DNA from: Paracoccus salipaludis
GTDB taxonomy: Bacteria > Pseudomonadota > Alphaproteobacteria > Rhodobacterales > Rhodobacteraceae
DNA length: 64,000 nucleotides
NCBI RefSeq assembly: GCF_002287065.1
Contig: NZ_NSJZ01000002.1
Coordinates: forward strand, 124,001-188,000
Direction: 5' to 3'
Within the stretch, counting starts at the first letter, position 1. Each line of letters begins with the position of its first letter. A program made the position numbers and the translations under genes. This document shows, in pieces, positions 37,194 through 47,576 of the stretch. The notes beneath the pieces were generated by a model. It did no database searches. It saw only the letters and a list, made by a program, of their open reading frames with translations, and had not been told where the DNA came from.

Positions 37194-38444
37194 ATGCCCG
37201 CAGAGCTGATCGTCATCGGGGCCGGCGTCGTCGGCCTGTCCATTGCTGCCGCCGCTCAGGATCGCGGCCTGTCGGTCACCGTGATCGACCGGGAAGGGCC
37301 GGCGGCGGGCGCGTCCGCCGGGAACGCGGGCGCCTTCGCCTTCACCGACATCCTGCCGCTGGCCTCGCCCGGCATCCTGAGGAAGGCGCCGCGCTGGCTG
37401 CTGGACCCTTTGGGGCCGCTGACGGTGCCGCCGCGCTATGCCCTGCGGATCGCGCCCTGGATGCTGCGCTTCGGCCGCGCCTGCGCGCCCGCCCGCGTGG
37501 CGCAGTCCATCGTCGCCCAGACGGCGCTGATGGACCTGTCCAGGGCGGAACTGGACGGCTTCCTCGCCCTGACCGGCACCACGCCGATGCTGCGCCGCGA
37601 CGGCAACCTTCAGGTCTATGAATCGCAGGCCGAGTTCGACGCCTCGCGCCCCGGCTGGGACGCCCGCGAGGCGCATGGGATCGAGTTCCGGCACATGGCC
37701 CCGGACGAGATGGCCGAGCTTCAGCCCGGCCTGTCCCCCCGCTTTACCCACGGCACCTTCACGCCCGGCTGGTATTCCATCGCGGACCCGAAGGATTACA
37801 CGCTGGCGCTGGCCGATCATGTCCGCGCCCGCGGCGGGGCCATCGAGATCGCCGAGATCGCCGCCCTGCGCCCGACCGAGACGGCCGTGGACCTGCGCGC
37901 CACGGATGGCCGCAGCTTCACGGCCGCGCAGGTGGTCGTCGCGGCGGGCGCCTTTTCCCACCGCATCGCCCGCACCCTGGGCGAGCGCATCCCCCTGGAA
38001 ACCGAGCGCGGCTACAACACCACGCTGCCCCCCGGCGCCTTCGACCTGAGGACGCAGGTCACCTTCGGCGGCCACGGCTTCGTCGTCTCGCGGCTGTCCA
38101 CCGGCATCCGCGTCGGCGGCGCGGTGGAGCTGGGCGGGCTGAACCTGCCGCCGAACTTCCGCCGGTCGGACGCGATGCTGAAGAAGGCCAAGGCCTTCCT
38201 TCCCGCGCTGAAAACCGAAAACGGCGTGCAGTGGATGGGCTTCCGTCCCTCGCTGCCCGACAGCCTGCCCGCCATCGGCCGCGCGCGGGCGACGCCCCGC
38301 GTCACCTATGCCTTCGGCCACGGCCATCTGGGCCTGACACAATCCGCCGGCACCGCCCGGCTGGTCGCGGACCTGCTGACCGGGCGGACCCCTGCCATCG
38401 ACCTCGCGGCCTTTTCGCCGCAACGCTTCAAGAGGCTGCCATGA
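37194..38444 (+). CDS. FAD-dependent D-amino-acid oxidase/dehydrogenase, likely D-hydroxyproline dehydrogenase
   Basis: 416 residues of the DAO/DadA-like family. The FAD-binding motif is [12 protein letters not shown] with the following Asp/Glu (VIDRE), and the C-terminal FAD block is [17 protein letters not shown]. In hydroxyproline catabolism such an enzyme oxidises cis-4-hydroxy-D-proline to pyrroline-4-hydroxy-2-carboxylate. Flanked by the importer and, with an ATGA overlap, by the epimerase that makes its substrate. Confidence 0.85.
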   Translation: MPAELIVIGAGVVGLSIAAAAQDRGLSVTVIDREGPAAGASAGNAGAFAFTDILPLASPGILRKAPRWLLDPLGPLTVPPRYALRIAPWMLRFGRACAPARVAQSIVAQTALMDLSRAELDGFLALTGTTPMLRRDGNLQVYESQAEFDASRPGWDAREAHGIEFRHMAPDEMAELQPGLSPRFTHGTFTPGWYSIADPKDYTLALADHVRARGGAIEIAEIAALRPTETAVDLRATDGRSFTAAQVVVAAGAFSHRIARTLGERIPLETERGYNTTLPPGAFDLRTQVTFGGHGFVVSRLSTGIRVGGAVELGGLNLPPNFRRSDAMLKKAKAFLPALKTENGVQWMGFRPSLPDSLPAIGRARATPRVTYAFGHGHLGLTQSAGTARLVADLLTGRTPAIDLAAFSPQRFKRLP

Positions 38445-39442
38445 CGACCCACACCTTCTCCTGCATCGACGGGCACACCTGCGGCAACCCGGTGCGGCTG
38501 GTTTCGGGCGGCGGCCCGCGGCTGGAAGGCGCGACGATGCTGGAACGCCGCGCGCATTTCCTGCGCGACTTCGACTGGATCCGCACCGGCCTGATGTTCG
38601 AGCCGCGCGGCCACGACATGATGTCGGGATCCATCCTGTACCCGCCGACGCGCCCCGACTGCGACGTGGCGGTGCTGTTCATCGAAACCTCGGGCTGCCT
38701 GCCCATGTGCGGCCACGGGCTGATCGGCACGATCACCATGGGGATCGAGAACGGCCTGATCCAGCCCCGCGAGCCGGGCAGGCTGTCCATCGACGCCCCC
38801 GCCGGCCGCGTGGACGTGACCTACCGGCAGGAGGGCCGCTTCGTCGAGGAAGTGCGCCTGACCAACGTCCCCGGCTTCCTTTACGCCGAGGGCCTGACGG
38901 CCGAGGTCGAGGGCCTGGGCGAGATCGTCGTGGACGTGGCCTATGGCGGCAACTTCTACGCCATCGTCGAGCCGCAGAAGAACTTCCGCGACATGGCCGA
39001 CCACACGGCGGGCGAGCTGATCGGCTGGTCGCCCAAGCTGCGCGCGGCCCTGAACGCCAAGTACCAGTTCGTCCACCCCGAGCATCCCGCGATCAACGGC
39101 CTGTCGCATATCCTGTGGACCGGCCAGCCGACGGTCGAGGGCTCCCATGCCCGCAACGCTGTCTTCTACGGCGACAAGGCCATCGACCGCAGCCCCTGCG
39201 GCACCGGCACCTCGGCCCGCATGGCCCAGCTTGCCGCCAAGGGCAGGCTGAAGGTCGGCGACGAGTTCTGGCACGAATCCATCATCGGCTCGATCTTCAA
39301 GGGCCGGGTCGAGGCCGCGGCCCGCGTGGGCGACCGCGACGCGATCATCCCGTCCGTCGCGGGCTGGGCGCGGATGACGGGCTACAACACGATCTTCATC
39401 GACGAACGCGACCCCTTCGCCCACGGCTTTGTCGTGAAATGA
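38441..39442 (+). CDS. 4-hydroxyproline 2-epimerase
   Basis: Proline-racemase superfamily, 333 residues. Both catalytic cysteines are present: Cys90 in MCGHG and Cys253 in SPCGTGT, the two-base mechanism of true epimerases. It interconverts trans-4-hydroxy-L-proline and cis-4-hydroxy-D-proline. The ATG overlaps the oxidase stop and its TGA overlaps the next start, so three consecutive genes are translationally coupled. Confidence 0.9.
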   Translation: MTTHTFSCIDGHTCGNPVRLVSGGGPRLEGATMLERRAHFLRDFDWIRTGLMFEPRGHDMMSGSILYPPTRPDCDVAVLFIETSGCLPMCGHGLIGTITMGIENGLIQPREPGRLSIDAPAGRVDVTYRQEGRFVEEVRLTNVPGFLYAEGLTAEVEGLGEIVVDVAYGGNFYAIVEPQKNFRDMADHTAGELIGWSPKLRAALNAKYQFVHPEHPAINGLSHILWTGQPTVEGSHARNAVFYGDKAIDRSPCGTGTSARMAQLAAKGRLKVGDEFWHESIIGSIFKGRVEAAARVGDRDAIIPSVAGWARMTGYNTIFIDERDPFAHGFVVK

Positions 39443-41106
39443 CCGCCCGGCGCATCCTGCCGGGGCTGGCGGAAGGCCCGGTCCTTGCGATGGCCGAGGG
39501 CCTCAGCTTCTGGGGCGGCGTCGATCCCGAAACGGCGCGGGTGATCGACGCCCATCACCCGGCCCATGGCGCGGGGCTGGCGGGCGCGGTGGTGATGATG
39601 CCGACCAGCCGGGGGTCCTGCTCGGGCTCGGGCGTGATGCTGGACCTGATGCTGAACGCCCGCGCCCCGGCGGCGCTGGTGTTTTCCGAAGCCGAGGACA
39701 TCCTGACCCTCGGCGCCCTGATCGGGGCCGAGATGTTCGGCCGCACGGTCCCGGTGCTGCGCGTCAGCGCGCAGGACTTCGCCCGCCTGTCCGCCCAGCC
39801 ACGCCTGCGGATCGGGGCGGATGCGATCACGGGCAATGGCGTCTCGGTCCCCGTCGGGGACGCCCCCGACACGGCCCTGACCCTGACGCCCGAGGACCGC
39901 GCAATTCTCGATGGCCGCGACGGAGAAGCGGCGGCGCTTTCCATGCGGATCGTCTGCGCGATGGCCCGCCAGCAGGGGGCCGAGCGCCTCACCGACATTT
40001 CGCGCGGCCACATGGACGGCACCATTCTCGCCCATCCGGCGAACCTGATCTTCGCCGAGCGGATGGCCGAGCTTGGCGCGCAGGTCCGGGTGCCCACGAC
40101 CATCAACGCCATCTCGGTGGACCGCGAGGGCTGGCCGGGGCAGGGCGTCGATCCCGATTTCGGCAGCCGCGCCTCGCGCCTTGCCGATGCCTATGTCCGC
40201 ATGGGGTGCCGCCCCAGCTTCACCTGCGCGCCCTACCTGCTGACCGACCGCCCGGCAGCGGGCGAGGACATCGCCTGGGCCGAATCCAACGCGGTCGTCT
40301 TCGCCAACACCGTCCTGGGCGCGCGGACGCCGAAGCACCCCGATTACCTCGACCTCTGCATGGCCGTGACGGGCCGCGCGCCCCTCGCCGGCGTCTATCT
40401 GGACGAGGCGCGCCGCCCCGCGCTGGTGCTGGACGTGGATACCCCCGAGGGCGCGGACGATTCCTTCTGGCCGCTGCTGGGCTATGTCGCGGGCCATGCG
40501 GCGGGCGGCGCGATCCCGCTGCTGCGCGGCCTCGCCGGGCTGAACCCCACGACCGACGACCTCAAGGCGATGTGCGCGGCCTTCGGCACCACTTCGGGCG
40601 CGCCGATGCTGCATGTCGAGGACGTCACCCCCGAGGCGAACCTGTCCCCGCTGCCCGATGCCACTCACGCCCCCATCACCCGCGCCGACCTGTCGCGCGC
40701 CTGGGCGGAACTGAACCAGGGTCCCGAGCAGGTGGACCTGATCGCCATCGGCAGCCCCCATGCCTCGGCCCCCGAGTGCCGGGCGCTTGCGGACCTGCTG
40801 GACGGCCCTGTGGCCATCCCCCTGATCGTCACCGCAGGCCGCGCGATCATCGCGGACCTCGACCGCGACGGCACGCTCAAGCGGCTGAAAGCCAATGGCG
40901 TGCAGGTCATCCCCGACCTCTGCTGGTGTTCCATTACCGAGCCGGTGTTCCCGCCGCAGGCACGGGCGGTGATGACGAACTCGGGCAAGTACGCCCATTA
41001 CGGCCCCGGCCTTTCCGGCCGCGCCCTGCGCTTCGGCGGCCTTGCCGACTGCGCCCGCGCCGCGCGGACGGGGCAGGCGGCCCCGCTCCCCCACTGGCTG
41101 ACCTGA
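39439..41106 (+). CDS. Aconitase X (AcnX), likely cis-3-hydroxy-L-proline dehydratase
   Basis: 555 residues. Single-chain AcnX: the small swivelling domain comes first ([31 protein letters not shown]), then the large Fe-S-type domain ([33 protein letters not shown]). Bacterial single-chain AcnX enzymes are known to dehydrate cis-3-hydroxy-L-proline to pyrroline-2-carboxylate. The ATG overlaps the epimerase stop (ATGA); the frame is open far upstream but only as a shadow of that gene. Confidence 0.85.
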   Translation: MTARRILPGLAEGPVLAMAEGLSFWGGVDPETARVIDAHHPAHGAGLAGAVVMMPTSRGSCSGSGVMLDLMLNARAPAALVFSEAEDILTLGALIGAEMFGRTVPVLRVSAQDFARLSAQPRLRIGADAITGNGVSVPVGDAPDTALTLTPEDRAILDGRDGEAAALSMRIVCAMARQQGAERLTDISRGHMDGTILAHPANLIFAERMAELGAQVRVPTTINAISVDREGWPGQGVDPDFGSRASRLADAYVRMGCRPSFTCAPYLLTDRPAAGEDIAWAESNAVVFANTVLGARTPKHPDYLDLCMAVTGRAPLAGVYLDEARRPALVLDVDTPEGADDSFWPLLGYVAGHAAGGAIPLLRGLAGLNPTTDDLKAMCAAFGTTSGAPMLHVEDVTPEANLSPLPDATHAPITRADLSRAWAELNQGPEQVDLIAIGSPHASAPECRALADLLDGPVAIPLIVTAGRAIIADLDRDGTLKRLKANGVQVIPDLCWCSITEPVFPPQARAVMTNSGKYAHYGPGLSGRALRFGGLADCARAARTGQAAPLPHWLT

Positions 41107-41109
41107 GAG

Positions 41110-42144
41110 ATGAAGATGCGCAGCAGCAAGACCATCCACGTGATTTCCGCCCATGCCGAGGGCGAGGTCGGCGACGTGATCGTGGGCGGCGTCGCGCCGC
41201 CTCCGGGCGAAACGCTGTGGGACCAGTCCCGCTGGATCGCGCGGGACAACACGCTCAGGAACTTCGTCCTGAACGAGCCGCGCGGCGGCGTCTTCCGCCA
41301 CGTGAACCTGCTGGTCCCGCCGAAGAACCCGGACGCCGACGCCGCCTTCATCATCATGGAGCCCGAGGACACGCCGCCCATGTCCGGCTCGAACTCGATC
41401 TGCGTGTCCACGGTGCTGCTGGACGCGGGCATCCTGCCGATGACCGAGCCCGAGACGCGGATTACGCTGGAAGCCCCCGGCGGCCTCGTCCGCGTCCGTG
41501 CCGAATGCAGGGACGGCAAGGCCGAACGCATCTTCGTGGAAAACCTGCCCAGCTTCGCGGGCAGGCTGGACGCCGCGCTTGAGGTCGAGGGCATCGGCAG
41601 CCTCAAGGTCGACACCGCCTATGGCGGCGACAGCTTCGTCATCGTGGACGCCGCCGCGATGGGCTTCGCGCTGACCCCCGACGAGGCGCATGACATCGCC
41701 CGCTTGGGCGTCCGCATCACCAAGGCCGCCGACGAACAGCTCGGCTTCCACCATCCGACCAACCCGGACTGGCGGCATTTCTCCTTCTGCCTGTTTGCCG
41801 GTCCCGTAAGCCGCGAGGGCAACGAGTTGCGCGCAGGCGCCGCCGTGGCGATCCGTCCCGGCAAGGTGGACCGCTCGCCCACCGGCACGGCGCTTTCGGC
41901 GCGCATGGCGGTGCTGCACGCGCGGGGGCAGATGGGCGAGGGTGACCGGCTGACCGCCGTTTCGCTGATCGGATCGACCTTCGCGGGCCGCATCCTCGGG
42001 ACGACCACCGTGGGCGACCTGCCCGCGATCCGCCCCGAGATCTCGGGGCGCGGCTGGATCACCGGCATCCACCAGCACATGCTGGACCCCTCGGACCCCT
42101 GGCCCGAGGGCTACCGGTTGACCGACACCTGGGGTGCGCGCTGA
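41110..42144 (+). CDS. Proline-racemase-fold protein with Ser/Thr in place of both catalytic cysteines
   Basis: 344 residues. Same fold as the epimerase, but the first catalytic position is Ser92 (MSGSN) and the second is Thr258 (DRSPTGT). Cys/Cys members racemise or epimerise and Cys/Thr members dehydrate trans-3-hydroxyproline. A Ser/Thr pair cannot use the two-thiol mechanism, so dehydration, another lyase reaction or a non-catalytic role is possible. It sits between AcnX and the imine reductase, 3 bases after AcnX, so a 3-hydroxyproline-related substrate is the best guess. Confidence 0.75.
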   Translation: MKMRSSKTIHVISAHAEGEVGDVIVGGVAPPPGETLWDQSRWIARDNTLRNFVLNEPRGGVFRHVNLLVPPKNPDADAAFIIMEPEDTPPMSGSNSICVSTVLLDAGILPMTEPETRITLEAPGGLVRVRAECRDGKAERIFVENLPSFAGRLDAALEVEGIGSLKVDTAYGGDSFVIVDAAAMGFALTPDEAHDIARLGVRITKAADEQLGFHHPTNPDWRHFSFCLFAGPVSREGNELRAGAAVAIRPGKVDRSPTGTALSARMAVLHARGQMGEGDRLTAVSLIGSTFAGRILGTTTVGDLPAIRPEISGRGWITGIHQHMLDPSDPWPEGYRLTDTWGAR

Positions 42145-42173
42145 CGCGCCCCGCCTGCAAGAAGAAGGAGCGC

Positions 42174-43208
42174 ATGATGGCCCAACCGATCACCGTCAGT
42201 CCCGAGGCCCTGGCCGAAAGGGTGTCGCGCATCTTCCTTGCCGCCGGCCTGTCGCCGCTTCAGGCGGAAACGCTGGCCGCCACCATCGTCGCGGGCGAGC
42301 GTGACGCCTGCAAGTCGCACGGCATCTACCGGATCGAGGGCTGCCTGCGCACCGTCGCCGCCGGCAAGGTCCAGCCGCAGGCCGAGCCCGAGTTGCAGGA
42401 CGACGGCTCGCCTGTCGTCCGCGTCGATGCGAAGGGCGCGTTTTCCACCGCCGCCTTCGCGGTTGGCCTTCCGGTGCTGGTGGCAAGGGCGCGCCAGCAC
42501 GGGCTTGCGGCGATGGTCGTGAACTCCTGCACCCATATCTCGGCGCTCTGGCCGGAAATCGAGGCGATCACCGCCGAGGGCCTCGCCGCCATGGCCATGT
42601 GCCCCAGCTATGCAACAGTTGCGCCTGCCGGGGGCAGCGCGCCGCTGCTGGGCACCAACCCCTTCGCCTTCGGCTGGCCCCGCAAGGATGCCTCGCCCTA
42701 CGTCTTCGACTTCGCCACCTCGGTCATGGCGCGGGGCGACGTGGAACTGCACCGGATCGAGGGCCGCCCGCTGCCCGAGGGCACGGCGGTCGATCGCGAC
42801 GGCAACCCCACCACCGACCCCGCCGAGGCGCTGGCGGGCGCGATGCTGCCCTTCGGCGGCCACAAGGGCTCGGCCATCTCGACCATGATCGAGCTTCTGG
42901 CCGCCGCCATGATCGGCGACCTGACCAGCACCGAGGCGCTGGACTACCTCGGCACGACGACCCTCGGTCCGCATCACGGCGAACTGATCCTCGCCTTCTC
43001 GCCCGAACGCTTCGCTGCGGGCCGGGGCGATCCCTTCGCCCGCGCCGAGACGCTGTTTCAGGCGATCCTGGGCCAGGGCGCCCGCCTGCCGTCGCAGCGC
43101 CGCTTCGAGGCGCGCAAGCGCGCGGCAGCGGAAGGCATCCCGCTGACGGCAGAGGAAGTGGAGATGCTGGAGCGGCTGGAGCGCGCACCCTTCGGGGCGC
43201 AGGCGTAA
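42174..43208 (+). CDS. Ldh2-family oxidoreductase, likely pyrroline-2-carboxylate reductase
   Basis: 344 residues of the malate/L-lactate dehydrogenase 2 family, which has a non-Rossmann NAD(P) fold. Visible blocks: [10 protein letters not shown] with the catalytic His, [13 protein letters not shown], and [19 protein letters not shown]. Members reduce cyclic imines such as pyrroline-2-carboxylate, forming L-proline from the AcnX product. AAGGAG precedes the ATG pair at 42174/42177. Last gene of the run; a 6-base-arm hairpin follows at 43224. Confidence 0.85.
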   Translation: MMAQPITVSPEALAERVSRIFLAAGLSPLQAETLAATIVAGERDACKSHGIYRIEGCLRTVAAGKVQPQAEPELQDDGSPVVRVDAKGAFSTAAFAVGLPVLVARARQHGLAAMVVNSCTHISALWPEIEAITAEGLAAMAMCPSYATVAPAGGSAPLLGTNPFAFGWPRKDASPYVFDFATSVMARGDVELHRIEGRPLPEGTAVDRDGNPTTDPAEALAGAMLPFGGHKGSAISTMIELLAAAMIGDLTSTEALDYLGTTTLGPHHGELILAFSPERFAAGRGDPFARAETLFQAILGQGARLPSQRRFEARKRAAAEGIPLTAEEVEMLERLERAPFGAQA

Positions 43209-43223
43209 CGGATTGCACCCCTC

Positions 43224-43240
43224 GGACCGCGATCCGGTCC
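43224..43240 (+). terminator. Possible terminator of the hydroxyproline operon
   Basis: GGACCG and CGGTCC arms around a 5-base loop, 16 bases past the last stop. No T-run follows, so Rho or the hairpin alone may act. Confidence 0.4.
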
Positions 43241-43380
43241 ATCACCCGCCGGACCGGACGCAAGCGGGATCAGGAAGACGCAGGCCCGCATCAAGCCGCA
43301 CGGATGGCAACAGCCGGACTGCCCCGACCGGCACCATTCTGCGGTCTTCCCGTGTCATGCATGGGCCAGCTCTCTCGGGC

Positions 43381-43425
43381 CGGATAAAAATATCCTCGGG
43401 GGTGCGGGGGCAGACAGCCCCCGGC
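43381..43425 (-). repeat. Dispersed repeat, diverged copy
   Basis: On the minus strand it reads CTGTCTGCCCCCGCACCCCC followed by GAGGATATTTTT, which aligns with CTGCCCCGCACCCCGGGGTATTT at 8998-9021 with small insertions. Likely the same repeat family. Confidence 0.4.
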
Positions 43426-43493
43426 TCACACGGGTGCCATTGCCGCGCCGCTTTCGCTGCCCTGGCACAGCCGCCCTGCCTCGCATGACTGTC

Positions 43494-43519
43494 CTGCGGC
43501 CGACAAACCGGCCGCAGGG
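43494..43519 (-). terminator. Terminator hairpin of putA
   Basis: Ten-base perfect arms (43494-43503 and 43510-43519) around a 6-base loop, 9 bases past the putA stop on the minus strand. No long T-run follows. Confidence 0.6.
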
Positions 43520-43527
43520 CTCAAGGC

Positions 43528-46500
43528 TCACCCCGCCAGCAGCGCCGCGTTGCCGCCCGCCGCCGTGGTGTCCACGCAGAGATGCCGTTCATGCGCGACA
43601 TGGGCGCGGTCGGGCATGGCCGTGATCAGCGGCAGGATCGGGCCCTTCCGCCCGGCCAGCGCCTGCGCATAGGCCTCGGCCATCTCGGCCTCGCCCCACC
43701 AGAGCGCGCCCGAGAAGCCTTCGAGATGCGCGAGTGCCGCGGGCTCGACCCGACCCGTGGCCTCGACGGCCGAGCCGCCCAAGGCCTCGACCGCCGCGCG
43801 CTGGGCGCGGGCCGCCCCCGGACCGGGGCCGAGGCACAGCAGCGGCGGGCGGGTGTAAAGGCTCAGGCGGTTCATCTCGCCCGTGGGGCCGGGCATCAGG
43901 CGCTCGTCGATGCGGCGCTCCTCGGTCTGGCCCAGGGCGCGGTCCAGCGCGGCCATGTCCTGCGCGCCCTCGAAGGCGCCCTCGGCCAAGTCCGCCCCTT
44001 CGGGGGCATAGAAGCGCGGCAGGTAGTTCGGGCCGCCCGCCTTTGGGCCGGTGCCCGACAGGCCCTCGCCGCCGAAGGGCTGCGAGCCCACGACCGCGCC
44101 GATCTGGTTGCGGTTGACGTAGATGTTGCCGACGCGGACGGCTTCGCTGATCTCCTGCACGCGGCCGTCGATGCGGGTGTGCAGGCCGAAGGTCAGGCCG
44201 AAGCCGCGGGCGTTCACGTCGCGCACCACCTCGTCCAGCTTCCCGGCCGGGAAGGTGGCGACATGCAGCACGGGGCCGAAGACCTCGCGTTCCAGATCGC
44301 CGATGCCGCCCACGCGGATCAGCGTCGGCGCGACGAAGGTGCCGCCCTCGGGCTGCGCGCCCCGGTGCAGGACCGCGTTGCCGTTGGCCTGGATGTAGCC
44401 CGCGATGTCAGCCTGCGCGTCTCGGTCGATCACCGGGCCCACGTCGGTGGACACGTGCCACGGGTCGCCCACCGTCAGCTGGTCCATCGCGCCCTTGATC
44501 ATCTCGATCACATGCGGCGCGCTGTCCTCCTGCAGATACAGGCAGCGCAGCGCCGAGCAGCGCTGGCCCGCCGACTGGAAGGCCGAGGCCACGATGTCGC
44601 GCACCGCCTGTTCGGGCAGGGCGGTCGAATCCGCGATCATGGCGTTCAGGCCGCCCGTTTCCGCGATCAGCGGCGTGCCGGGTTCCAGGTGTTGTGCCAT
44701 GCTGCGCGCAATGACCTGCGCCGTGTCGGTCGAGCCGGTGAAGACCACGCCCTTGACGCGCGGGTCCGCCGTGATCGCCGCACCCACGGTCGCCCCGTCG
44801 CCCGGCAGCAGTTGCAGGGCGCTGCGGGGCACGCCCGCCTGGTGCAGCAGCCGCACGGCCATGGCGGCGATCAGCGGCGCCTGTTCTGCGGGCTTGGCCA
44901 GCACGGCGTTCCCGGCCATCAGCGCGGCCGCGATCTGCCCGGTGAAGATCGCCAGCGGGAAGTTCCACGGGCTGATCGCCGCGAAGATGCCGCGGGGGCT
45001 GCGCGTGTCGTTCTCGCCTTCGGCCGCATAATACAGCAGGAAGTCCACCGCCTCGCGCAGCTCGCCCACCGCGTCGGGCAGGGTCTTGCCCGCCTCGCGC
45101 GCCAGCGTGGCGAAGATGGGGCCGAAGTTGCCTTCGTACAGGTCGGCGGCGCGGCGCAGGGTGGCGGCGCGTTCCGACGCCGGCGCGTCCCAGGTGCGGG
45201 CCTCGTCCAGGGCACGGGCAACGGTGGCTTCGTCGGCCTCGGTCACCTCGCCGATGACCTCGCCCGTGGCGGGGTTCACCACGGGGCGGGTCGTGCCCGA
45301 AGGCTCGGCCACCGTCAGCGGCCCGGCCGGGGGCAGGGGGACGCGGCGGGCGGCCTCGATGTGGTCGAGCACGCCCGCGTCGGACAGGTCCCAGCCGCGA
45401 GAGTTCCGGTGGTGCGGCGCGAACAGCGCCTCGGGCGCCTTCAGGGCCTTGGGCGCGTGCGCCTCGGACAGCGCCTCGAAGGGGTCGCGGGCGATGGATT
45501 CGGGCGCGACGCCCTCATCCACGATCTGGTGGACGAAGGACGAGTTCGCCCCGTTTTCCAGCAGACGCCGGACGAGATAGGCCAGCAGGTCGCGGTGCGC
45601 GCCCACGGGGGCATAGATGCGGCAGTGCCCCTTGGTTTCCGACAGCAGGATGTCGTGCAGCCGCTCGCCCATGCCATGCAGGCGCTGGAACTCGTAGGGG
45701 CGGCCCTGGGCGAGTTCCAGGATAGCGGCGGCGGTATGGGCGTTGTGGGTGGCGAACTGCGGGAACAGCCGGTCGCCCATGCCGAACAGCTTCTGCGCCA
45801 GGCAGATATAGGCCACGTCCGTCGCGGTTTTGGTGGTGAACAGCGGGAAGCCCGGCATGCCCCCGACCTGCGCCATCTTCATCTCGCTGTCCCAATAGGC
45901 GCCCTTGACCAGCCGGATGTTCATGCGCCGGTCATAGCGGCTCGCCATGTCATACAGCACCTCGATGGCCGCCCCCGCGCGCTTGCCATAGGCCTGCACG
46001 ACCACGCCGAAGCCGTCCCATCCTGCCAGCGCGGTATCCGACAGCACCGCGTCGATCACCTGCAGGGACAGGACCAGCCGGTCCTGTTCCTCGGCGTCCA
46101 CGTGCAGCGCGATCCCCGCCTCGCGCGCCTGGCGCGCCAACTTGCTGACGACCGGGACCAGTTCCGCCATGACGCGCTCGGTCTTGGCGACCTCATGGCG
46201 GGGGTGCAGCGCCGACAGCTTGATCGAGATGCCGGGGTTCTTCACGATCGAGTCCGCCTTGGCCGCGCGGCCGATGGCGGCGATGGCATGTTCGTAGTCG
46301 CGGGCATAGCGGGCGGCGTCGGCTTCGGTCCGCGCGGCCTCGCCCAGCATGTCGAAGGAATAGGTGTAGCCCTGCGCCTCGCGCTTGCGGCCGCGTTCCA
46401 GCGCCCCCTCGATGGTCTCGCCCAGCACGAACTGGCGGCCCATCTCCTTCATGGCGCGGCCGACGGCGGTGCGGATCACCGGCTCGCCCAGGCGGCGGAT

Positions 46501-46935
46501 CGCGCCGCGCAGGGTGCCCGCGATGCCGGGGCGGGGTTCCGTCAGGACCTTGCCCGTCAGCATCAGCGCCCAGGTCGAGGCGTTGACCAGCGACGAGGCC
46601 GCCGTCCCGAGATGCCGGTTCCATTCCGAGGGCGCGATCTTGTCCTCGATCAGGGCGTCGATGGTGGGGGCGTCGGGGACGCGCAGCATGGCCTCGGCCA
46701 GGCACATCAGGGCCACGCCCTCGCGGGTGGACAGCCCGTATTCGGCCAGGAAATGCTCCATCAGCGTGGGCTTGGCCTCGCTGCGGATGCGGCGGACGAG
46801 GGCCACGGCGCGGTCGGTGATGCGCTGGCGCGTCTGCGCGCCGATCGCGGCCTCGGACACCAGCCGGTCCAGCACGGCCGTTTCGTCGGCGAACTTGGCT
46901 TCAAGGCCGAGGGTTGGGAAGGCGGCAGGGGTCAT
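43528..46935 (-). CDS. putA: Bifunctional proline dehydrogenase / glutamate-semialdehyde dehydrogenase PutA
   Basis: 1135 residues. Oxidises L-proline to glutamate in two FAD- and NAD-dependent steps with substrate channelling. The N-terminal PRODH barrel has RLVKGAYWDSE and a FATHNAHT block. The C-terminal aldehyde dehydrogenase has AISPWNFPLAIFTGQ, FTGSTDTAQ, the catalytic Glu in AETGGLNAMI and the catalytic Cys in GQRCSALR. There is no ribbon-helix-helix DNA-binding domain at the N-terminus, so PutA does not repress itself; the divergent Lrp-type gene is the likely regulator. A C-terminal domain of about 120 residues follows. Confidence 0.96.
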   Translation of the reverse strand: MTPAAFPTLGLEAKFADETAVLDRLVSEAAIGAQTRQRITDRAVALVRRIRSEAKPTLMEHFLAEYGLSTREGVALMCLAEAMLRVPDAPTIDALIEDKIAPSEWNRHLGTAASSLVNASTWALMLTGKVLTEPRPGIAGTLRGAIRRLGEPVIRTAVGRAMKEMGRQFVLGETIEGALERGRKREAQGYTYSFDMLGEAARTEADAARYARDYEHAIAAIGRAAKADSIVKNPGISIKLSALHPRHEVAKTERVMAELVPVVSKLARQAREAGIALHVDAEEQDRLVLSLQVIDAVLSDTALAGWDGFGVVVQAYGKRAGAAIEVLYDMASRYDRRMNIRLVKGAYWDSEMKMAQVGGMPGFPLFTTKTATDVAYICLAQKLFGMGDRLFPQFATHNAHTAAAILELAQGRPYEFQRLHGMGERLHDILLSETKGHCRIYAPVGAHRDLLAYLVRRLLENGANSSFVHQIVDEGVAPESIARDPFEALSEAHAPKALKAPEALFAPHHRNSRGWDLSDAGVLDHIEAARRVPLPPAGPLTVAEPSGTTRPVVNPATGEVIGEVTEADEATVARALDEARTWDAPASERAATLRRAADLYEGNFGPIFATLAREAGKTLPDAVGELREAVDFLLYYAAEGENDTRSPRGIFAAISPWNFPLAIFTGQIAAALMAGNAVLAKPAEQAPLIAAMAVRLLHQAGVPRSALQLLPGDGATVGAAITADPRVKGVVFTGSTDTAQVIARSMAQHLEPGTPLIAETGGLNAMIADSTALPEQAVRDIVASAFQSAGQRCSALRCLYLQEDSAPHVIEMIKGAMDQLTVGDPWHVSTDVGPVIDRDAQADIAGYIQANGNAVLHRGAQPEGGTFVAPTLIRVGGIGDLEREVFGPVLHVATFPAGKLDEVVRDVNARGFGLTFGLHTRIDGRVQEISEAVRVGNIYVNRNQIGAVVGSQPFGGEGLSGTGPKAGGPNYLPRFYAPEGADLAEGAFEGAQDMAALDRALGQTEERRIDERLMPGPTGEMNRLSLYTRPPLLCLGPGPGAARAQRAAVEALGGSAVEATGRVEPAALAHLEGFSGALWWGEAEMAEAYAQALAGRKGPILPLITAMPDRAHVAHERHLCVDTTAAGGNAALLAG

Positions 46936-47047
46936 GGCAGGCTCGCAGGGCTAAGGATGGCACAGGATAGCCGCAGATCGCTGGACGATGTGACCAAAGA
47001 TGGGCAAAGCCCTAGCCGGAACGGCTGCAGGAAAGGACATTTTCAGG

Positions 47048-47509
47048 ATGAACCAGCTTGACCCCATCGACCGGCGCATCCTTGAGATCCTTGTCGCCGA
47101 TGCGCGCATCCCGCTGACCGAACTGGCCCGCGCGGTGGGGCTGTCCAAGACCCCCGTGGCTCAACGGCTGAAACGGCTGGAGGAGACGGGCATCATCACC
47201 GGCTACCGCGCGATCCTGTCGCCGCTGAAGCTGGGTCTGACCCATGTGACCTATGTCGAGGTGTCCATGTCCGACACCCGCCAGAAGGCGCTGGAGGAGT
47301 TCAACGCCGCCGTCCGCCTGATCCCCGAGGTCGAGGAATGCTACATGATCGCGGGGGGCTTCGACTATCAGCTCAAGATCCGGTCCCGCGACATGGCGCA
47401 TTTCCGGCAGGTCATGGCCGAGCGGATTTCCACGCTGCCATATATCACCTCGACCTCCAGCTATGTCGCGATGGAGGCGGTGGTGGAACAGAACTGGACG
47501 GCCATCTGA
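47048..47509 (+). CDS. putR: Lrp/AsnC-family regulator, probable PutR
   Basis: 153 residues. N-terminal helix-turn-helix (RIPLTELARAVGLSKTPVAQ), then a RAM ligand domain (EVEECYMIAGGFDYQLKI). Divergent from putA across 112 bases, the arrangement of proline-responsive PutR activators in Rhodobacter and Agrobacterium. The ATG at 47048 follows TTTCAGG; the earlier in-frame codon at 47000 lies in the control region. Confidence 0.88.
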   Translation: MNQLDPIDRRILEILVADARIPLTELARAVGLSKTPVAQRLKRLEETGIITGYRAILSPLKLGLTHVTYVEVSMSDTRQKALEEFNAAVRLIPEVEECYMIAGGFDYQLKIRSRDMAHFRQVMAERISTLPYITSTSSYVAMEAVVEQNWTAI

Positions 47510-47576
47510 CGCCGGGGGAACCGTTGAAACCGGCCTGCGATTTCCTAGATATGACAGGAACATCAAGGGAACTTCC

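Larger units (their letters stand above)
43209..43527. other. Gene-free spacer between the convergent hydroxyproline and putA units
   Basis: 319 bases without a supportable gene. It contains a hairpin on each side (43224-43240 and 43494-43519) and, at 43381-43425, a diverged relative of the dispersed repeat. Consistent with a convergent-terminator region. Confidence 0.6.

Noticed and set aside
38707..39438. Upstream extension of the AcnX frame
   Set aside because: It lies within the epimerase gene; the ATG at 39439 overlaps the epimerase stop and starts the AcnX domain exactly.
39382..42078. An 898-codon antisense open frame over the AcnX and racemase-like genes
   Set aside because: Shadow frame created by GC-rich third positions; no recognisable motif.
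43582..47061. A 1159-codon open frame antisense to putA
   Set aside because: Composition is Gly/Arg/His/Gln-rich with no domain, as expected opposite a GC-rich gene; the putA reading contains all catalytic motifs.
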